7,817 bases of DNA from positions 1 through 7,817 of the forward strand of contig CAMNVD010000051.1 in assembly GCA_946562005.1 (NCBI GenBank), read 5' to 3'. The notes beneath the pieces are model-generated. The model saw only the letters and a program-made list of their open reading frames with translations, did no database searches and was not told the DNA's origin. Below are positions 5,857 through 7,817 of the stretch, in pieces (position 1 is the first letter of the stretch; each line of letters begins with the position of its first letter). The DNA is from an uncultured Clostridia bacterium. Its GTDB lineage: Bacteria > Bacillota > Dehalobacteriia > UBA4068 > JAAVYR01. Position numbers and translations under genes: made by a program.

Positions 5857-7548
5857 ATGTTAAAAGAACTGTATGTAGAAAATTTTGCCCTAATTGAAAA
5901 ATTGCAGCTTCCATTTACCGAAGGGCTAAATGTTTTATCTGGCGAAACCGGTGCGGGGAAATCCCTGATTATTGATGCGATGAGTCTTATTATGGGGGCT
6001 AGAAGTCAGCAGGAGTTTATTCGTACTGGTGCGGATAAATGCTTGTTGCAGGCCGTGTTTGATGGGCCTTTTCCCCAAGAGGTTCTTATGATTTTAGAAG
6101 ATATCTGCCATGTTTCTTGTGATTTCTTAGAAGATGATTATTTGATTTTGGTTCGGGAATTGCAGAGAAATGGGAAAGGGATTTGCCGCATTAACAATAT
6201 GACGGTACCTTTAAGTAGTTTTCGCACACTAGGCAGAGCGCTGGTAAATATCCATGGGCAAATGGAGCATATTTCATTGCTTGATAGTGATAAGCAAATC
6301 GAAATATTGGATAGCTTTGCCGGGGAAAAGGCCATTGCCCAAAAAGAACTGGTACAGTCTGCTTTTGGAGCCTGGCAGCAGTTAGAAAAAGAAAAGAGAG
6401 ATTATGAGTCGGCTCAGCAAGATTGGGCACGGAATATTGATTTTCTTTCTTTTCAGTTAGAGGAAATTGCGCAGGCTGCCTTGATTCCTGGAGAACAAGA
6501 AGAGTTAGAACAAGAACGGACCCTGTTAGAAAACAGTGTGAAAATCAGTCAAGGCATAGAGGAAGCCGATTGTTATTTGCGAGGTGGAAACTATGGTAGC
6601 GGAGCCTTAGATGGATTGCTTTCAGCGAAACAAGCTTTATCTGGTTTGTCTCACTTGGATGAGCGGTTGCAGACGATAGAGGAGCGGTTAGGTGATATCT
6701 ACTATAATGCCGAAGACTGTCTGCAAGAAATCTCCCGCTATCAACAAGAAATTCCAGATGATATGGGGCGGTTGGATGAAATCAATGAACGGTTAGACCA
6801 AATCAAGAAGATTTTGCGAAAGTATGGTAGCACCGTAGAAGATGTGTTATGCTGGCAAGCGGAAAATAGCGCTGTGCTGGAGGGATTATTAAATAAACAG
6901 GAAAACAGCGCCCATCTAGATGAATTAATCGCTGAAAAACAAGCTGATTATGAAAAGAAAGCTGTGGTCCTCACAGCGTTAAGGGAAAAGGCCGGAAAAC
7001 AGCTGGCTCAGGCTATTAATAAACAGTTGCAGGATTTACAAATGCGGCAGGCAGATGTGATGGTACAACTGATAGCAGGTAAGCCTTCCGTTCATGGTAA
7101 TGAATCCGTTGAATTAATGATTTGTTCTAATGTGGGTGAGGAGTATTATCCTGTGGCAAAAATTGCTTCTGGTGGTGAAATGTCCCGTGTGATGTTGGCC
7201 ATTAAGGTAGTTATTGCTCAACTGGACCATGTGGGAACGATTATTTTCGATGAGGTTGATACTGGTATGGGTGGAGAAGCGCTTCATGCTGTAGCCGTAA
7301 AGTTAAAAGCTGTGGCAAAATATGGACAAGCCCTTTGTGTAACCCATAGTCCGGTGGTGGCTGGCTTTGGTGACAGTCAGATTTATATTTATAAAGAGGC
7401 TAGCGGCGGTAGGACCGCTACTCGGGCAGCGGTGCTGGATGAGGATGGCCGTTTGCAGGAAATTTGTCGTATGCTTGCGGGGGAACATATCACGGAGGCA
7501 ACGATTGCAAGAGGAAAGGAAATCCTTGCTCAAGGGAAGCAAGCCTAA
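5857..7548 (+). CDS. recN: DNA repair protein RecN
   Basis: RecN is an SMC-like ATPase recruited early to DNA double-strand breaks, where it tethers ends and helps RecA-mediated repair. The 563-residue product (family about 550-580) has a complete split ABC ATPase. The N-terminal half carries the FALIEKL start, Walker A GETGAGKS (29-36) and NIHGQMEH (131-138). A coiled-coil middle spans about 160-390, rich in E, K, Q and L. The C-terminal half carries the signature IASGGEMSRVMLAIK (436-450), Walker B TIIFDEVDTGMGG (461-473) and the H-loop VTHSPVVAG (495-503). The H-loop usually reads HLPQVA in relatives, so this stretch is divergent, while the catalytic histidine (H497) remains. I use ATG 5857, with GAGGGG at 5841-5846, rather than the upstream TTG 5839, which overlaps that binding site. 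The gene follows argR by 38 nt, and a terminator lies 90 nt after its stop. Confidence 0.97.
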   Translation: MLKELYVENFALIEKLQLPFTEGLNVLSGETGAGKSLIIDAMSLIMGARSQQEFIRTGADKCLLQAVFDGPFPQEVLMILEDICHVSCDFLEDDYLILVRELQRNGKGICRINNMTVPLSSFRTLGRALVNIHGQMEHISLLDSDKQIEILDSFAGEKAIAQKELVQSAFGAWQQLEKEKRDYESAQQDWARNIDFLSFQLEEIAQAALIPGEQEELEQERTLLENSVKISQGIEEADCYLRGGNYGSGALDGLLSAKQALSGLSHLDERLQTIEERLGDIYYNAEDCLQEISRYQQEIPDDMGRLDEINERLDQIKKILRKYGSTVEDVLCWQAENSAVLEGLLNKQENSAHLDELIAEKQADYEKKAVVLTALREKAGKQLAQAINKQLQDLQMRQADVMVQLIAGKPSVHGNESVELMICSNVGEEYYPVAKIASGGEMSRVMLAIKVVIAQLDHVGTIIFDEVDTGMGGEALHAVAVKLKAVAKYGQALCVTHSPVVAGFGDSQIYIYKEASGGRTATRAAVLDEDGRLQEICRMLAGEHITEATIARGKEILAQGKQA

Positions 7549-7611
7549 ATGACGCAATTTAAAAGGATAGTTTTTTGCTGTTCTCGGCAACCATTATTTT
7601 GGCTGGTTTAA
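7549..7611 (+). CDS. Possible 20-residue ORF abutting the recN stop
   Basis: An ATG follows the recN stop directly (TAAATG) and opens a 20-codon frame that ends in TAA at 7609-7611. The peptide begins MTQFKRIVFCC and is basic, then hydrophobic (ending FWLV). The nearest purine-rich match, AAGGGA at 7532-7537, is 11 nt from the ATG, so translation would depend on coupling to recN. The peptide is unrecognised. It may be chance, or the remnant of a longer gene such as the signal-anchored spoIVB that often follows recN in spore formers. Confidence 0.15.
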   Translation: MTQFKRIVFCCSRQPLFWLV

Positions 7612-7638
7612 AATATCACTTTTATCACAAATTAAAAA

Positions 7639-7680
7639 ATAAAAAAGAGCATAGATAGGGCAATCTATGCTCTTTTTTAT
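7639..7680. terminator. Intrinsic terminator of the recN operon, possibly bidirectional
   Basis: A perfect 18-bp stem (7639-7656 with 7663-7680) surrounds the 6-nt loop AGGGCA. The core is AGAGCATAGAT with its complement. On the + strand the right arm ends in TTTTTTAT, and on the - strand the stem likewise ends in TTTTTTAT, so it could stop transcription from either side. It lies 90 nt after the recN stop and before a possible new gene, which fits the end of the operon. Confidence 0.92.
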
Positions 7681-7714
7681 ATACCTAGAGAATGTGGAGA
7701 ACCGCAGAACAAGT

Positions 7715-7731
7715 ACAGATAATTTGTCTGT
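7715..7731. promoter_or_regulatory. 17-bp palindrome upstream of the right-edge gene, possible operator
   Basis: ACAGATAA and TTGTCTGT flank a central T, with a single mismatch (T7720 opposite G7726). The size and symmetry suit a dimeric repressor site. It lies between the terminator and the putative gene at 7773. A TATAAG hexamer at 7744-7749 is the best -10 candidate, but TTGTCT (7724-7729) is only 14 nt from it, too close for a normal promoter. The regulator is unknown. Confidence 0.3.
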
Positions 7732-7772
7732 GATGGAGCGTTGTATAAGTTTTCATTAAAATTGGAGGCGTT

Positions 7773-7817
7773 TTGCCTACTATCGTAGTGTTCCAGCAAG
7801 ATGCTAATCACACCATT
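7773..7817 (+). CDS. Start of an unidentified protein gene, cut by the window end
   Basis: TTG at 7773 is preceded by GGAGG (7764-7768) with a short 4-nt spacer. It opens a frame with no stop to the last base, reading (M)PTIVVFQQDANHTI. The alternating hydrophobic strand followed by a polar turn looks like the first beta-hairpin of a protein, possibly of the 2Fe-2S ferredoxin or ubiquitin-like type, but 15 residues are too few to name a family. Its place after the recN terminator suggests a separate transcription unit. A different start or frame is possible. Confidence 0.45.
   Translation, partial: MPTIVVFQQDANHTI

Noticed and set aside
7641..7678. Insertion-sequence end or transposon inverted repeat.
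   Set aside because: The short loop, A/T runs at both ends and position after recN match an intrinsic terminator; no transposase or target duplication is visible.

Overview
The window looks like the chromosome of a low-GC Bacillota (Firmicutes) bacterium, probably an anaerobe of the Clostridia or Negativicutes type. The evidence is moderate GC, AGGAG-type ribosome binding sites, and the gene order oapA-dxs-tlyA-nadK-mnmM-argR-recN, which resembles the isoprenoid/recN cluster of Bacillus and Clostridia relatives. No species can be assigned from the sequence alone. All genes with real support are on the + strand and close together, so the window is probably most of one long operon.

Positions 1 to about 426 contain no protein gene of normal size. 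They are recognised as the 3' two thirds of OLE RNA (ornate, large, extremophilic RNA), a structured noncoding RNA of about 600 nt. The 5' part lies outside the window. Several helices can be read directly, including a long-range pairing and two hairpins at the 3' end. Immediately downstream (465-1040) is the gene for its known partner, the small membrane protein OapA. This OLE-oapA pair is the most notable content of the window. It forms a membrane-bound ribonucleoprotein that, in Alkalihalobacillus halodurans, has been linked to tolerance of cold, short-chain alcohols and magnesium.

Positions 1086-3784 hold dxs (first enzyme of the MEP isoprenoid pathway) and tlyA (rRNA 2'-O-methyltransferase), separated by 5 nt. 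A 20-bp-arm inverted repeat without a U-tract follows, abutting a TATAAT box, in the 117-nt gap before nadK. Positions 3902-7548 hold nadK (NAD kinase), mnmM/ytqB (tRNA wobble-uridine methyltransferase, overlapping nadK by 8 nt), argR (arginine repressor) and recN (SMC-like DNA repair ATPase), all with short gaps. A strong 18-bp hairpin at 7639-7680 ends the operon.

The last 45 bases (7773-7817) look like the first codons of another gene that is cut by the window edge. The genes have varied roles: isoprenoid precursor supply, RNA modification, NADP supply, arginine sensing and recombinational repair. They are linked by co-transcription rather than by one pathway. The OLE/OapA unit sits at the head of the visible part of this housekeeping operon.
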